A DNA stretch of 64,000 nt from Staphylococcus haemolyticus (GTDB lineage: Bacteria; Bacillota; Bacilli; Staphylococcales; Staphylococcaceae). Below, piece by piece: positions 63,293-64,000 of this stretch (positions within the stretch are counted from its first letter, which is position 1; each line of letters starts with the position of its first letter). The position numbers and the translations under genes were made by a program. Where the stretch lies: assembly GCF_006094395.1 (NCBI RefSeq), contig NZ_CP035291.1, forward strand, positions 558,001 through 622,000, read 5' to 3'. Under the pieces are notes generated by a model. That model ran no database searches. It saw only the letters and a program-made list of their open reading frames with translations, and was not told where the DNA came from.

Positions 63293-63736
63293 TTAGTGAG
63301 TAGTATAATCGAAGTTATTTGAAATAACATGTTTTAAGCTATTAACAAGATTATCTTTTTCATCTTGTGAAATATCAAAGTCCTCAAAAACTTGGTCAGA
63401 GATAGCTTTCAACGTAGGTTTAATATTAATACCGCTTTCAGTCAGTGTAATTTGAAGATTTCTTTCATCTTCTTTTTCACGCATACGTTGTACGTAGCCT
63501 TTTTTCTCTAATTTCTTTAAGAGAGGTGTTAGTGTTCCAGAATCTAAAAATACGCGACGACCAAGTGATTTAATATTTATCTTTTCTTCATTTTCGATGG
63601 CCATGATGACCATAAAGCTTGTATATGTTAAATCATGCTTTTTTAAATAGTAAGTATATTTTTTTATAACTTCTTTAGAAGTAACATATAATAAAAAACA
63701 TAATTGATTACTTAAATAACTATCTTTAATATACAT
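63293..63736 (-). CDS. sarZ: MarR-family global regulator SarZ
   Basis: A 147-residue winged-helix regulator with the single redox Cys at 13 ([13 protein letters not shown]), as in SarZ of S. aureus and OhrR-type one-Cys proteins. [27 protein letters not shown] is the recognition helix and wing start. Oxidation of Cys13 modulates its control of stress, metabolism and virulence genes. AGGGGGGAAATGT precedes the ATG. It is the last gene in this window; 63737-64000 holds only its promoter region. Confidence 0.92.
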   Translation of the reverse strand: MYIKDSYLSNQLCFLLYVTSKEVIKKYTYYLKKHDLTYTSFMVIMAIENEEKINIKSLGRRVFLDSGTLTPLLKKLEKKGYVQRMREKEDERNLQITLTESGINIKPTLKAISDQVFEDFDISQDEKDNLVNSLKHVISNNFDYTTH

Positions 63737-64000
63737 ACATTTCCCCCCTTAACTTATTTAAAGATATTATGAACTAAAAGTAATGTCAAGACTGTTGCCA
63801 TAGTATTTCATGGACTTTTATAGCCTTTTGAACTATATTTGAAAGTACGTCTACACGTTTGCTGTAAGTGTCGATTTATTTTGAATTAGAGATAAATTGT
63901 TAGGACATTTTGTTACAGAAATACTGAAATACTTTAAAATTTTCTATCTATCATTCATAATAATTTAGATAGTAACTAGAGATGGTGAGACTAGGTTGTG

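Noticed and set aside
1..64000. CRISPR array, prophage or insertion sequence
   Set aside because: No repeat-spacer pattern, transposase, integrase or phage gene is visible; the gene content is core genome.

Overview
The window is about 64 kb of AT-rich chromosomal DNA from a Staphylococcus. Recognisable staphylococcal core genes include opuCABCD, lrgAB/lytSR, cycA, scdA, gpmA, tcyABC, fmhA, dsbA, nirBD, narGHJI, nreABC, narT and sarZ. From memory, the gene order broadly follows the S. aureus region running from opuC to sarZ. Two differences point to a coagulase-negative species. The gamma-haemolysin/sbi genes that I recall beside gpmA in S. aureus are absent, and lrgAB-lytSR sits between opuC and a NorB-like transporter. 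I cannot name the species from sequence alone. I saw no tRNA or rRNA gene, insertion sequence, prophage or CRISPR array.

Layout. 0-2 kb: a YdeI/OmpD-type protein and a butanediol dehydrogenase. 2-6 kb: the OpuC osmolyte ABC transporter behind a sigma-B-type promoter and a long leader. 6-10 kb: LrgAB and its LytSR two-component system. 10-24 kb: a NorB-like exporter, small enzymes, a second lipoprotein-type YidC, an FmtA-like penicillin-binding protein, a KimA-type potassium importer convergent with a CPA1 cation/proton antiporter, and the CycA amino acid permease. 24-31 kb: a C39-like peptidase, the iron-sulfur repair protein ScdA with a methyltransferase, a Bcr/CflA exporter and glycerate kinase. 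31-36 kb: an uncharacterised polytopic protein with a frameshifted GtrA gene, a CDF exporter with an MntE-type metal site, an unusual structured intergenic element, a secreted transglycosylase-like protein and gpmA. 36-46 kb: a DHA2 exporter, the TcyABC cystine transporter behind a structured RNA candidate, FmhA, DsbA, and an AdcA-ZinT zinc lipoprotein with a near-perfect Zur box. 46-62.6 kb: an anaerobic nitrate/nitrite respiration island. 62.6-63.7 kb: Hsp20 and SarZ.

The island works as a unit. NarT imports nitrate, NarGHI reduces it to nitrite with NarJ as assembly factor, and NirBD reduces nitrite to ammonium. SirB (NirR) and SUMT make the sirohaem NirB needs, and NreABC senses oxygen and nitrate. 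GC-rich palindromes of the NreC type lie before nirB, narG and narT, in pairs about two helical turns apart before narG and narT. A Rex-like operator lies before nirB.

The most interesting unexplained items are the structured RNA between the DHA2 exporter and tcyA, the G-tract frameshift in gtrA, the tandem structured element near 34.1 kb, an unlisted 37-codon basic gene after gpmA, and the layered regulatory sites. Most of the window is ordinary staphylococcal core genome. I did not find a clearly new multi-gene system.
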